Assembly (NCBI RefSeq): GCF_029962835.1
Contig: NC_080579.1
Location: 81,919,959-81,983,958 of the forward strand
Source: Magnolia sinica
Lineage: Eukaryota; Streptophyta; Magnoliopsida; Magnoliales; Magnoliaceae
DNA length: 64,000 nt
Direction of reading: 5' to 3'
The notes below the pieces were generated by a model. It had not been told where the DNA came from. It made no database searches and was given only the letters and a program-made list of their open reading frames with translations. Below are positions 10,204 to 21,654 of this stretch, one piece after another. The translations under genes were made by a program, and so were the position numbers. Each line of letters opens with the position of its first letter. The first letter of the stretch is position 1.

Positions 10204-13200
10204 CAATCGGGTTTGGGTTCGGGTTCAGGATCGGGTTTAGGTTTGGGTTTTCAAGTTTAGGTTTAGGTTTAGGTTAGGGAGTTGAGATTAGGATTACGTG
10301 TAGGTCTAGGTTTAGGGATTAGAGAATACATTTAGGTTTTAGGTTTAGGTTAAGGTTAAGGTTAGGTTATAGGTTATAGGTTTTGGTATAGGTAATAGGG
10401 TTTTGGTTTAGGTTTAGGTTAAAGGTTTAGGTTATAGGTTTAAGTTAAGGTTTAGGTTTAGGTTATAGGTTATAGTATATAGGTTATATAACTTTAGGGA
10501 ATTGAGAATAGGTTAAGGTTTAGGTTTAGGAAATCGGGTTCGGGTTCGGGATCGGATTTAGGTTTGGGTTTTCAAGTTTAGGTTTAAGTTTAGGTTAGGG
10601 AGTTGAGATTAGGATTAGGTGTAGGTTTAGGTTTAGGTTAGGTTATAAGTCTAGGTTTAGGGAATTGAGAATAGATTAAGGTTTAGGTTTAGGAAATCGG
10701 GTTCGGGTTCGGGATCGGGTTTAGGTTTAGGTTTTCAAGTTTAGGTTTAGGTTTAGGTTTAGGTTAGGGAGTGGAGATTAGGATTAGGTGTAGGTTTAGG
10801 TTTAGAGATTTGAGAATACACTTAGGGTTTAGGTCATAGGTTTTGGTTTAGGTTAAGGTTATAGGTTTAGGTTTAGGTTTAGGTTTAGGTTATAAGCTAT
10901 AGGTTTAGGGAATTGAGAATAGGTTAAGGTTTAGGTTTAGGAAATCGGGTTCGGGTTCGGGATCGGGTTTAGGTTTGAGTTTTCAAGTTTAGGTTTAGGT
11001 TATAAGTGTAGGTTATAGGTTTAGGTTTAGGTTAGGTTATAGGTTAAGGTTTATGGAATTGAGAATAGGTTAAGGTTTAGGTTTAGGAAATCGGGTTCGG
11101 GTTCGGGATCGGGTTTAGGTTTGGGTTTTCAAGTTTAGGTTTAGGTTTAGGTTAAGGAGTTGAGATTAGGATTAGGTTTAGGTTTAGGTTTAGGGATTTG
11201 AGAATACATTTAGGTTTTAGGTCATAGGTTTAGGTTTTAGGCTTAGGTTTAGGTTTAGGTTATAAGTGTAGGTTATAGGTTTAGGTTTAAGTTAGGTTAT
11301 AGGTTAAGGTTTAGGGAATCGAGAATAGGTTAAAGTTTAGGTTTAGAAAATCGGGTTCGGGTTCGGGATTGGGTTTAGGTTTGGGTTTTCAAGTTAGGCT
11401 TAGGTTTAGGTTAGAGTTGAGATTAGGATTAGGTGTAGGTTTAGGTTTAGGGATTTGAGAATAGGTTAAGGTTTAGGTTTAGGAAATCAGGTTCGGGTTC
11501 GGGATCGGGTTTAGGTTTGGGTTTTCAAGTTTAGGTTTAAGTTTAGGTTAGGGAGTTTAGATTAGGATTAGGTGTAGCTTTAGGTTTTGGGATTTGAGAA
11601 TAGGTTAAGGTTTAGGTTTAGAAAATCGGGTTCGGGTTCGGGATCGGGGTTTAGGTTTGGGTTTTCAAGTTTAGGTTTAGGTTTAAGTTAAGGAGTTGAG
11701 ATTAGGATTAGGTGTATGTTTAGGTTTAGAGATTTGAGAATACATTTAGATTTTTGGTCATAGATTTTGGTTTAGGTTAAGGTTATAGGTTTAGTTTTAG
11801 GTTTAGGCTATAAGCTATAGGTTTAGGGAATTGAGAATAGGTTAAGGTTTAGGTTTAGGAAATCGGGTTCGGGTTCGGGATCGGGTTTAGGTTTGGGTTT
11901 TCAAGTTTAGGCTTAGGTTTAGGTTAGGGAGTTGAGATTAGGATTAGGTGTAGGTTTAGGTTTAGGGATTTGAGAATACATTTAGGTTTTAGGTCATAGG
12001 TTTAGGTTTTAGGCTAAGGTTTAGGTTATAGGTTTAGGTTTAGGTTATAAGTGTAGGTTATAGGTTTAGGTTTAGGTTTAGGGATTTGAGAATACATTTA
12101 GGTTTTAGGTCATAGGTTTAGGTTTTAGGCTTAGGTTTAGGTTATAGGTTTAGGTTTAGGTTATAAGTGTAGGTTATAGGTTTAGGTTTAGGTTAGGGAG
12201 TTGAGATTAGGATTAGGTGTAGGTTTAGGTTTAGGGATTTGAGAATATATTTAGGTTTGAGGTCATAGGTTTAGGTTATAGGTTTAGGTTATAAGTGTAG
12301 GTTATAGGTTTAGGTTTAGGTTATATGTGTAGGTTATTGGTTTAGGTTTGGGTTTTCAAGTTTAGGTTTAGGTTTAGGTTAGGGAGTTGAGATTAGGATT
12401 AGGTATAGGTTTAGGTTTAGGGATTTGAGAATACATTTAGGTTTTAGGTCATAGGTTTAGGTTTTAGGCTTAGGTTTAGGTTATAGGTTATAGGTTTAGG
12501 TTATAAGTGTAGGTTATAGGTTTAGGTTTAGGTTAGGTTATAGGTTAAGGTTTAGGGAATTGAGAATAGGTAAAGGTTTAGGTTTAAGAAATCGGGTTCG
12601 GGTTCGGGATCGGGTTTAGGTTTGGGTTTTCATGTTAGGTTTAGGTTTAGGTTAGGGAGTTGAGATTAGGATTATGTGTAGGTTTAGGTTTAGGGATTTG
12701 AGAATAGGTTCAGGTTGAGGTTTAGGAAATCAGGTTCGGGATCGGGTTTAGGTTCGGGTTTTCAAGTTTAGATTTAGGTTAAGGAGTTGAGATTAGGATT
12801 AGGTGTAAGTTTAGGTTTAGAGATTTGAGAATACATTTAGGTTTTAGGTCATAGGTTTTGGTTTAGGTTAAGGTTATAGGTTTAGGTTAATGTTTAGGTT
12901 TAGGTTTAGGTTATAAGCTATAAGTTTAGGGAATTGAGAATAGGTAAAGGTTTAGGTTTAGGAAATCGGGTTTGGGTTCGGGATCAGGTTTAGGTTTGGA
13001 TTTTCAAGTTTAGGTTTAGGTTTAGGTTAGGGAGTTGAGATTAGGATTAGGTGTTGGTTTAGGTTTAAGGATTTAAGAATACATTAGTTTTAGGTCATAG
13101 GTTTGGGTTTTGGCTTAGGTTTAGGTTATAAATGTAGGTTATAGGTTTAGGTTTGGCTTTTCAAGTTTAGGTTTAGGTTTAGGTTAGGGAGTTGAGATTA

Positions 13201-15319
13201 GGATTAGGTATAGGTTTAGGTTTAGGTTTAGGTTTAGGGATTTGAGAATACATTTAGGTTTTAGGTCATAGGTTTAGGTTTTAGGCTTAGGTTTAGGTTA
13301 TAGGTTATAGGTTTAGGTTATAAGTGTAGGTTATAGGTTTAGGTTTGGGTTTTTAAGTTTAGGTTTAGGTTTAGGTTAGGGAGTTGAGATTAGGATTAGG
13401 TGTAGGTTTAGGTTTAGGGATTTGAGAATACATTTAGGTTTTAGGTCATAGGATTAGGTTTTAGGCTTAGGTTTAGGTTATAAGTGTAGGTTATAGGTTT
13501 AGGTTTGGATTTTCAAGTTTAGGTTTAGGTTTAGGTTAGGGAGTTGAGATTAGGATTAGGCGTAGGTTTAGGTTTAGGGATTTGAGAATACATTTTGGTT
13601 TTAGGTTTAGGTTATAGGTTATAGGTTATAGGATTAGGTTTAAGTTTAGGTTAAGGTTTAGGTTTAGGAAATTGAGAATATGTTAAGGTTTAGGTTTAGG
13701 AAATCAGGTTTGGGTTCGGGATCGGGTTTATGTTTGGGTTTTCAAGTTTAGGTTTAGGTTTAGGTTAGAGAGTTGAGATTAGGATTAGGTGTAGGTTTAG
13801 GTTTAGGGATTTGTGAATACATTTAGGTTATAGGTTATAGGTTATAGGTTATAGGTTTAGGTTTAGGTTAAGGTTTAGGTTTAGGAAATTGAGAATAGGT
13901 TAAGGTTTAGGTTTAGGAAATCGGGTTTGGGTTCGGGATCGGGTTTATGTTTGGGTTTTCAAGTTTAGGTTTAGGTTTAGGTTAGAGAGTTGAGATTAGG
14001 ATTAGGTGTAGGTTTAGGTTTAGGGATTTGTGAATACATTTAGGTTATAGGTTATAGGTTTAGGTTTAGGTTTAGGTTTAGGTTATAAGTTATAGGTTTA
14101 GGGAATTGAGAATAGGTTAAGGTTTAGGTTTAGGAAATTGGGTTCGTGTTCGGGATCGGGTTTAGGTTTGGCTTTTCAAGTTTTGGTTTAGGTTTAGGTT
14201 AGGGAGTTGAGATTAGGATTAGGTATAGGTTTAGGTTTAGGGATTTGAGAATACATTTAGGTTATAGGTTATAGGTTATAGGTTTAAGTTTAGGTTTATG
14301 TTTAGGTTATAAGCTATAGGTTTAGGGAATTGAGAATAGGTTAAGGTTTAGGTTTAGGAAATCGGGTTTGGGTTCGGGATCGGGTTTAGGTTTGGGTTTT
14401 CAAGTTTAGGTTTAGGTTTAGGTTAGGGAGTTAAGATTAGGATTATGTGGAGGTTTAGGTTTAGGGATTTGAGAATACATTTAGGTTTTAGGTTTAGGTT
14501 TAGGTTATAGGTTATATGTTATAGGTTAAGGTTTAGGTTTAAGAAATCGGGTTCGGGTTCGGGATCGGGTTTAGGTTTGGGTTTTCCTGTTTACGTTTAG
14601 ATTTAGGTTAGGGAGTTGAGAATAGGATTAGGTGTAGGTTTAGGTTTAGGGATTTGAGAATACATTAAGGTTTAGGTTTAGGAAATAGGGTTCAGGTTCG
14701 AGATCGGGTTTACATTTGGGTTTTAGGTTATAGTTTTGGGTTATAGGTTATAAGTGTAGGTTTAGGTTTAGGTTTTAGGTTTAGGTTATAGGTTATAGGT
14801 TATAGGTTTAGGTTATAGGTTAAAGGTTTAGGGATTTGAGAATAGGTTTAGGTTATAGGTTTAGGTTTAGGTTTAGGGATTTGAGAATAGGTTTAGGTTT
14901 AAGTTAAGGTTATATGTTAAGGTTAAGGTTATAGGTTTAGGTTTAGGTTAAGGTTATAGGTTTAGGTTTAGGTTAGGTTATTGGTTTTTGGTTAAGGTTT
15001 AGGTTATAGTTATAGGTTTTGGAATTTGAGAATAGGTTTAGGTTAGGTTATAGGTTAAGGTTTAGGGAATTGAGTTTTGGTTATAGGTTCAGGTTATAGG
15101 TTATAGGTTATAGGTTTAGGTTAAAGTTTATGTTATAGATTTTGGGATTTGAGAATAGGTTTAGGTTATAAGTATAGGTTTAGGTTAGGTTGTAGGTTAA
15201 AGTTTAGGGAATTGAGTTTAGGTTATAGGTTTAGGTTATAGTTTATAGGTTCAGGTTATAGGTTTAGGTTGTAGTTATAGGTTTTGGGATTTGAGAATAG
15301 GTTTACGTTATAGGTTAAG
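10204..15319 (+). repeat. 5.1-kb degenerate TTTAGG array with higher-order structure
   Basis: The region is almost entirely AGGTTT hexamer repeats with variants (GGTTATA, GGTTAAGG). Longer blocks recur about 15-20 times: GGTTCGGGTTCGGGATCGGG, TTTGGGTTTTCAAGTTTAGG, GGGAGTTGAGATTAGGATTA and GGGATTTGAGAATACATTTA. Spacing between successive CGGGATCGGG blocks varies (about 136-260 bp, with two gaps above 700 bp), so it is an irregular, repeatedly rearranged minisatellite. The unit is six bases, not the seven-base TTTAGGG of most plant telomeres. Cytosine is nearly absent on the plus strand throughout. No protein-coding potential. Confidence 0.9.
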
Positions 15320-15333
15320 GGTGTCGTCCCTGC

Positions 15334-15671
15334 AAATACAGATATAAACACGGCCTGCTCCAATTGGCTAGGCCCTTCCAATGTTGTCCATAGGAAATGA
15401 ACAGCTTCATCATCGTTATAACAACGGTTCCCACCTTTCAGGGACCCCCGCTCAACATCCGGATAGCTCCGACGCACATCCAGGTCTGCTCCATCAATTT
15501 CGAGTAAATACATAAACACGACTTGTCTAAATAGCCAGGCCACTCTAATGCTGTCCATAGGAAATGGACAGTTTCATCATGGTCATAACAGCGGTTCCCA
15601 CTTTCCAGGGACCCCCGCTCAACATCCGAGCTCTGACGTACATCCGGGTCTGCTCCATCAATTTCGAACTA
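15334..15671 (-). pseudogene. 171-bp coding-like segment in two tandem copies, unknown protein
   Basis: Two copies (15334-15505 and 15506-15671) share GGGACCCCCGCTCAACATCC, GTCCATAGGAAATG and GGTCTGCTCCATCAATTTCGA. Both are open on the minus strand and give similar peptides: IDGADLDVRRSYPDVERGSL and IDGADPDVRQSSDVERGSL, each followed by a GNRCY, AVHFLW / TVHFLW and ALE/TLE-P part. Different codons encode similar residues, which suggests past coding selection. I do not recognise the family. It lies between the TTTAGG array and a CACTA-flanked region and could be transposon coding sequence. Confidence 0.4.
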
Positions 15672-16590
15672 ATACATTTAAAAATAACATAATTATATCT
15701 AAAAGCATCTGGATACCTGGGGAAGGTCTCCCAGATTCGTATTGTTGGTTACTCATCCCTTTGTCTATAAGCCACAATTGACCAACACATTCTATTGCTA
15801 CCTATACTCTGAAACCAACACAAATATAACTGGAAAACAATATAAGGAATAAGAAAAAATGAATATACCTGTACACATCATTAAATATTTCCCTATAAGG
15901 AGGTGATATTATATCTTTGATAGCCACAACCTGTATGACAGAGAAAAATGCAACCGATACAGTCTGTTAATGCAACCGATACCTGTAACATGCATCCAAA
16001 AGACTCCTTAATTGAGTTTGGATTATTTTATTGATTCAGGTTATTAATAGAAGTTATCTGTTGGTTGTTATGGGTGATTGTTCAAGTGTGGAGAAATCAT
16101 GTGTCTATTTTTTTAAAAGAAAAAAATTAATATTTTTGGGTCTTATCAGTTAAAGTGAGAATTGGGTTTGTTGGCTTGCAAAAGTCATATTTTAAACCAA
16201 CAACCATAGAAAAAGTCCACTCATATGATTTCAAAAGTCCACTGTGGATTGAGAATATTTCAAAACTATGCTAATTGAACATCCTAACCACTGAAATGGT
16301 GTCCATCGAATGGGTGGATAAAAATCATTGGTAACCATCAATAGGAATAAATAAATAAAAAATAGAAAAAGAAAAAAATATAAATATTTACACAGAAATA
16401 AAATAGAAAAAGAAAAAAATTGCATGTATAATAAATTTTTATTTAATAGGGCTTAAGAGCATGTGCTATAGTAATAAATAAGTTAAATAATAACACAATA
16501 ATCACTTAAATCTCATAAAACTAATGGTTGTTATCAAAAACTAATAGCCCCAAGTTTGATGGTGGGTCCACTACAAAGGGTGTTACCCTT
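15672..16590. other. AT-rich stretch, possible small exon at about 15885-15933 (minus)
   Basis: On the minus strand a short segment bounded by CATACAG and GTATATTC gives VVAIKDIISPPYREIFNDVY, followed by a plausible splice donor. It could be an exon of the same unknown gene as 15334-15671, but this is weak. The remainder shows no feature. Confidence 0.25.
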
Positions 16591-16594
16591 ACCA

Positions 16595-16735
16595 TGGGCC
16601 CACATTGATGTATTTATTCTAAATCCACACCATCCATCTATTTTTCCATGTTAATTTATAACAAGAGACCAAACAAATCCAAAGCTCAAGTGAACCATGC
16701 AATAGCAAAAAACGGTGATTGAAAACCCTACCAAC
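16595..16735. repeat. Foldback repeat, left arm only
   Basis: GGGCCCACATTGATGTATTT, ACACCATCCATCTATTTTTCC, CAAATCCAAAGCTCAAGTG and CGGTGATTGAAAACCCTACC match left arms elsewhere in the window. The element is truncated at the microsatellite that follows. Confidence 0.6.
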
Positions 16736-16759
16736 CAGCTAATAAGTTCACAAAAACCC

Positions 16760-17010
16760 CAAATGTGTATATGTATGTATGTATGCATGCATGCATACAC
16801 ATATACACACACATGCGTGATGATCCATCCATCCAGTCTTCCATCCATGCATGCATACATACATATACACACACATAAATCCATCCATGCATGTATGCAT
16901 GCATACACACACATGCATAATATGTCCATCCATGCATGCATGCATACGTTTCATCCATCCATGCATGCATGCATACATATACACACATACATACATGTGT
17001 TTTATCATAA
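16760..17010. repeat. Compound microsatellite (ATGC, ATCC, ACAC)
   Basis: Alternating CATGCATG, CATCCATC and ACACACAT blocks fill about 250 bp. Six overlapping open frames on both strands (Met/His/Cys/Ile-rich) are produced by these repeats and are not genes. Confidence 0.85.
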
Positions 17011-17320
17011 AACCATGCATGATGCATCCATACAAAAAAAAATTAAATGGAATTTTTTTTTATCTAAATAGATTTTTTTAAATATTATTATAAACAAAAA
17101 CTAATTTCCCACCAACAAATGCAACCTATTGATCATAATTATAGACCATAAATAAGAAAATATTGAAATAAAACGGATATCTAAAAAAAAAAAGTTTCAA
17201 TTATTCTTATTCTTATTAAACAAATTTTTTAGAAAAAAAATACAAATAATTATTCATTTTCAAAAAATTGAGAGATGAACATGCTTCATCATCATATTAA
17301 AAAGTGGGGCCCCAAGTACT

Positions 17321-17752
17321 TTAGAAAAGAAAATTTTCCCTATTTTTCCAAATTTTCCATTTCGATCTTTTTTTTGCCCAAATCCATGTCAATGCATGAG
17401 AATCATGCATAAACATGGATTTTGAGCAAAATGCAAGAGGGGATACATTTATTGTCATGGAGAGACTAAGATAACCAGACTTTAATGGCAACAATGCGGG
17501 TATAAACGGACAAACATAAGGTGGTGGCACTACACTCATGATCAGTTGCACATTCTGATCCTCTAGAACTATATCTTTTTCTTCTTGATTTAATAATATT
17601 AGTAATTTTTCTATAGAACCTTTTTTCCAAACATAAGGTGGTGGCACTTCACTCATTATCAGGCTTGAAACTTGTACCACATCATATTTCCAATAATTTT
17701 CAGCTCTAGTTCCTCGTATATGATACCCGGATCCAAAATGAACAGGATTCAA
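17321..17752 (-). other. Open frame with internal duplication, unrecognised
   Basis: A 143-codon minus-strand frame contains the phrase LIMSEVPPPYV and then LIMSVVPPPYV about 50 residues later; the corresponding DNA (CATAAGGTGGTGGCACT) is a direct repeat of about 25-30 bp at 17515 and 17633. I recognise no protein family. It may be chance coding capacity across a local duplication rather than a gene. Confidence 0.2.
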
Positions 17753-19420
17753 ATCTAAATTCCCTAATCATGTTTGGATTCGAGTATGCTAAGCCCAATG
17801 CATTTAAGAACCTTTTTTCCATGCCATCTAGCTATTTTATTAGTTCATTTTAAGGCATGAGCAAAAAAAACAAAACAGAGAGGTAAATTTAAAGAAAATA
17901 TAGACCACACCCCAAGCTATGGTGAGGATCAAACACCTATCATGGGAACAAGATAATACTTGTGTTTTTTGGTTCACTCATATCTTTCCAACCATATAAA
18001 CAAATTCGATGATAAATACACATCATTGTGGGCTCAACATAAATTTTGTACTTTAATGGTAGACATAACCCGCCCCCTTGCTTCATGTGGTGTGGCCCAC
18101 TCTAGGTTACAACTTGCCTCATTTTTTGGATCATGCCTTAAAATGAGCTTTGTTAAAATGGATATATGATATCAACTAGACACACACATCACGATGGGAC
18201 CAATGAATTTTACGTGGCACCCACGATCGAAAATTCATATAATTATCTTTGTATTTTTCATCCGATCCGAACAAAAAAGAAAAATGGTCATTGTGCGTTT
18301 ACCATGGTAAACGTTTACCATCATTTACCATGGTACTTGGTAAACCATAAAAGCTCTCAAAGAATGTAACATTAATTTTTGAAACTGGTAACAGACATGT
18401 CATAGGCCATTTAAGTTTCGTTATAGATATGCTTGAGGCAAACACGAGACACATAGATTAAAGAAAATATAGACACTAAGGGCATGTTTGGCCAGTGGTA
18501 TTAAGTTTTATTAAATGTGATTGCATTGCTAATCTCACCTCGAGATTAGAAATGCCATGTTTGGAAGGAGTGTAGGATGAGATTAAAATTAATTTTATAG
18601 GCTTTGGAAAATGAGCCTTGTGTTGGAAAGTGTGAGAGATGGCATGGTGTGGTCCACTTGAGCTTTGAGCTAGTAGCTGCCATTACCAAGCAGCTACATC
18701 TTCATTGGACATTTGGATGAATGGGACGTATCATTTAAGAACCTTTTTTCCATGGGATGTCAATCTAGCTTCTATCAATGACGGAGATAAAACTAAATTG
18801 GGAGAGTCAGCACAGTTGTTGGAAGCATAGGTGGTGGCCCCATTAGCAGTCGATTACCACATGGTTAATGGGCATAACAAGGAACTTGTTTCAGAGGTTG
18901 CAGATTAGGTGTTTGACAATATTTCTATCAGGCAAGCACATAAAAGAAAGATCTCTATGGCTCAGGGGGTGAAGCGGATCAAAGTGGTCAAGGTAGAAAT
19001 TGTTGTTGGGCGTCAGTCCAGCAGCGTCCACAGATGGATGGCCCTGTTGGCCTGGATAAAAAATACATCATGGTGGCCCAGCTGCATACAGCAGGAGGGT
19101 AGTGGGGATAAAACATATGCTTCAGGTGGGGGTCCTCATGGACTTCCAATCATATCACAAACATAATTTAGAATGATATTCTCACAAGCATATCAACATA
19201 CACCTTAGATGCAAAAATCCTCAAAACAACTTTCCATGATCCAGTCATCCAAATAGAGATTCATAACCAAAATGAAGACTAAAAATCAAAATGCAACATC
19301 ACCTTTTCAGATTGGCAACAGGTGGGAGCTCCACAACTTTTTATTGCTGTTGATGACCAGAGATGCGGTAGGCTACGAACGGCTGCTAGATGCGGGTTAA
19401 GGCTTGCAAATTGAGAGTCG
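17753..19420. other. Gene-free stretch with foldback arm and hAT/Tourist-like fragment
   Basis: 17905-18205 is a foldback right arm (GTGTGGCCCACTCTAGG, CATGCCTTAAAATGAGCT, ATCACGATGGGACC). At 18479 the sequence GGGCATGTTTGGCCAGTGG resembles the terminus of widespread small plant DNA transposons, but I find no matching second end. The 85-codon open frame at 18909-19166 has no recognised domain. Confidence 0.4.
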
Positions 19421-19422
19421 GA

Positions 19423-19424
<2 letters not shown>

Positions 19425-19476
<52 letters not shown>

Positions 19477-19700
19477 AGCAGATCACAAGAGAGAGGTGGG
19501 AGAGAAGCAGATTGCAAGAGAGAGAGAAGGAGAGGCATATTGAGAGAGAGATTGAGAGGGAGAGGGAGAGGGAGAAGGAGAGACAGATCTAAAGAGATTT
19601 GAGATTGAGAAGGAGAGAGATCCTGGGAGAGGAAGAGGGTGAGAGAGAGAGTGTTGGATGATGGCGGAGGGCAGGGGTGAGAGAGAGAGAGAGAGGGAGG
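19425..19700. repeat. (GA)n-rich microsatellite block
   Basis: A pure (GA)n run of about 50 bases at 19428-19474 is followed by imperfect GAGAGGGAGAGG sequence to about 19700. The Arg/Glu-rich and Ser/Leu-rich open frames on both strands are repeat artefacts. Confidence 0.8.
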
Positions 19701-19792
19701 GCGGTGAGCGAGAGGTTTTGGGAAGATTGGGCGCGTGCGGCTCTGTTTTAAGCGCGCGCCCAATTTTGGGCTGAGACCGTCGACTGTGCTTT

Positions 19793-19965
19793 GTGGGCCT
19801 TACCATAATGTATGTGCTTCATCCATTCCGTTCATCCATTTTTAAAGATCATTTTAGAGCTATATGCAAAAAATTAGAGGGATATAAATCTCAGGTGGTC
19901 CACACCACATGAGAACAATAGTACAACATGGCAGACCTCACAGAGCTTGGGTGTTTTACGCGTGG
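19793..19965. repeat. Foldback repeat, left arm
   Basis: GGGCCTTACCATAATGTATG, CCGTTCATCCATTTTTAAAG, TCTCAGGTGGTCCACACCAC and GAGAACAATAG match other left arms; the right half is absent. Confidence 0.6.
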
Positions 19966-21654
19966 CTTAAAATGGGATGTTTAACTTAAAAAAATACATC
20001 GTGTTCCAGTAGCTATACAAAATTATTCATCCTAAACCTAATAACATGAGCCACCAATGATAGAAAAACAACAAGGGACTCCAAGATTTCCTGAGTATGA
20101 ATTTGTATGTTTCCCATTACACTTTTTACTATGAAGTTCAAGAAGAAAAAAAACTTTAAAAAAAAACATAGATATGCTGGTTTCGACTTTTGGGTATTTG
20201 ATAAAATGCATGGTATGCTGTCGTGGTGGAATGAGCTGCATTATCTTTTTTGCTGCGTCGATTGTCTTGAGGCCAACGTTCTTTTAGGAATGAAGAAGCA
20301 CTTGCTGACATCCTTTGATCTCTGGCACTACAGATCTCGTTGTTGTCCCCAACATTATTTATTTCTTTTGATCTGTTTGACAATTGCTTAAGCGTAGTTA
20401 TGTTGGTTAGCATGAGGAGGTGATTATAAATAGTAAGTATTGTTATTCTATGCTACTAGATGTAGTTGGGTGCAATGACTGGCGCTCTGAAGATATATTA
20501 AAAAAAATAAAAAATCACAATTGCAATAGGTGTTGAATTGAATTGAATTGAATCGTGAGTCGTAAGACTTTTTTACATTTAATCTTAATTTGTAGTTTGC
20601 CCTTTCATTTGGGTGGGAACTCATTTCTAAGTTTGCAAATTGAATAACTAAAATCTAAAAAGCCATCTCCTTACATTTTGCATTAGATGCATTTGTTCCA
20701 TCCTTGTTGTCTCTGGAGTCACTTATGCCATTATATATCATTTTGTGCCTTGCTAAAAGTTAGAGTCGAGACATCTTTGGTATGTGGAACTGCAGATCTT
20801 GTCATTGTTCCCAACATTATTTCTTTCTTTTGATCTGTTTAGCAATCTTTTGATCTTTTGTAGAAGTAGTGGGATTTGGGAGTGGATTAGGACCCTCTTT
20901 CATGCAGTTTTTTCTTTAATCATCATAATCATCATCCCCATAAAAGTTGACAATATCTCCCTATGTCTTATCTTTCAAAAAATTATTTTCCCGTCTTGCA
21001 GTTGTACACCTTATTTTTAGATACAATTCATTTTTGAAATATTCTATATGATTTGGAACATTCAAGTATCATCTTGATTTATTGGTTTGCAGCAGGTAAA
21101 GATTTGGGAAGACAGGAAGGCATTGCCACATGTGCACTAGGACCCTCTAATTCCTGCTTTTTCTTTGGCCCATCTGGGACTTAATTCACCTTTCTTAGTA
21201 CATATTTCTTACATATTTTGACTTAGAAGTTATTGTATCAAATGACAAAACTTCTATTACAAATTTACAATTATATGCCACATGTGCAATTTGTAAGTAA
21301 TTTATAAGCTTTTATACCAACTTCGACTGAATTAACAGAATTTTCATTTCGAGGCCAATAGTTTGTATAGATGGGGATATTTTGCATTGATGATGATGAT
21401 ACAGATCATTCGTCTGGTGGATCCCAATGTTAATGTTCAACAGATCAGAAATCTACTCTGTTGAACAATCACAGCTATCTGATAAGTGGACTTCCTCGAG
21501 TTGTATATGTATATCTCTAGCTGCTGCATCATTTCATCTATAATTTGATGTTCACAAATGTTTCTGCATCATAAATACTGGGAATGTAATTACAATTTGA
21601 TCATTGCCGGTCTACAATTTGATCTTTCCTATTAACTAAATTATGTATTTCAAG
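19966..21654. other. Possible intronic sequence with a short direct duplication
   Basis: No exon is recognised. Sequence around 20318-20380 (CTACAGATCTCGTTGTTGTC, CCAACATTATTTATTTCTTT, TGATCTGTTT) recurs at 20788-20845 (CTGCAGATCTTGTCATTGTT, CCCAACATTATTTCTTTCTT, TGATCTGTTT), a diverged direct repeat about 465 bp apart. The region lies immediately upstream of the STK19-like exons and could be their intron. Confidence 0.35.

Noticed and set aside
10204..15319. A true chromosome end or functional telomere
   Set aside because: The unit is mostly six bases, highly degenerate, mixed with other blocks and followed by 48 kb of ordinary sequence; at most an interstitial telomere-like array.
16715..17071. 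Several overlapping Met/His/Cys-rich open frames on both strands
   Set aside because: They read straight through an ATGC/ATCC/ACAC microsatellite; all frames being open is a repeat artefact.
19386..19806. Ser/Leu/Pro-rich and Arg/Glu-rich open frames
   Set aside because: They result from the (GA)n tract and its complement.
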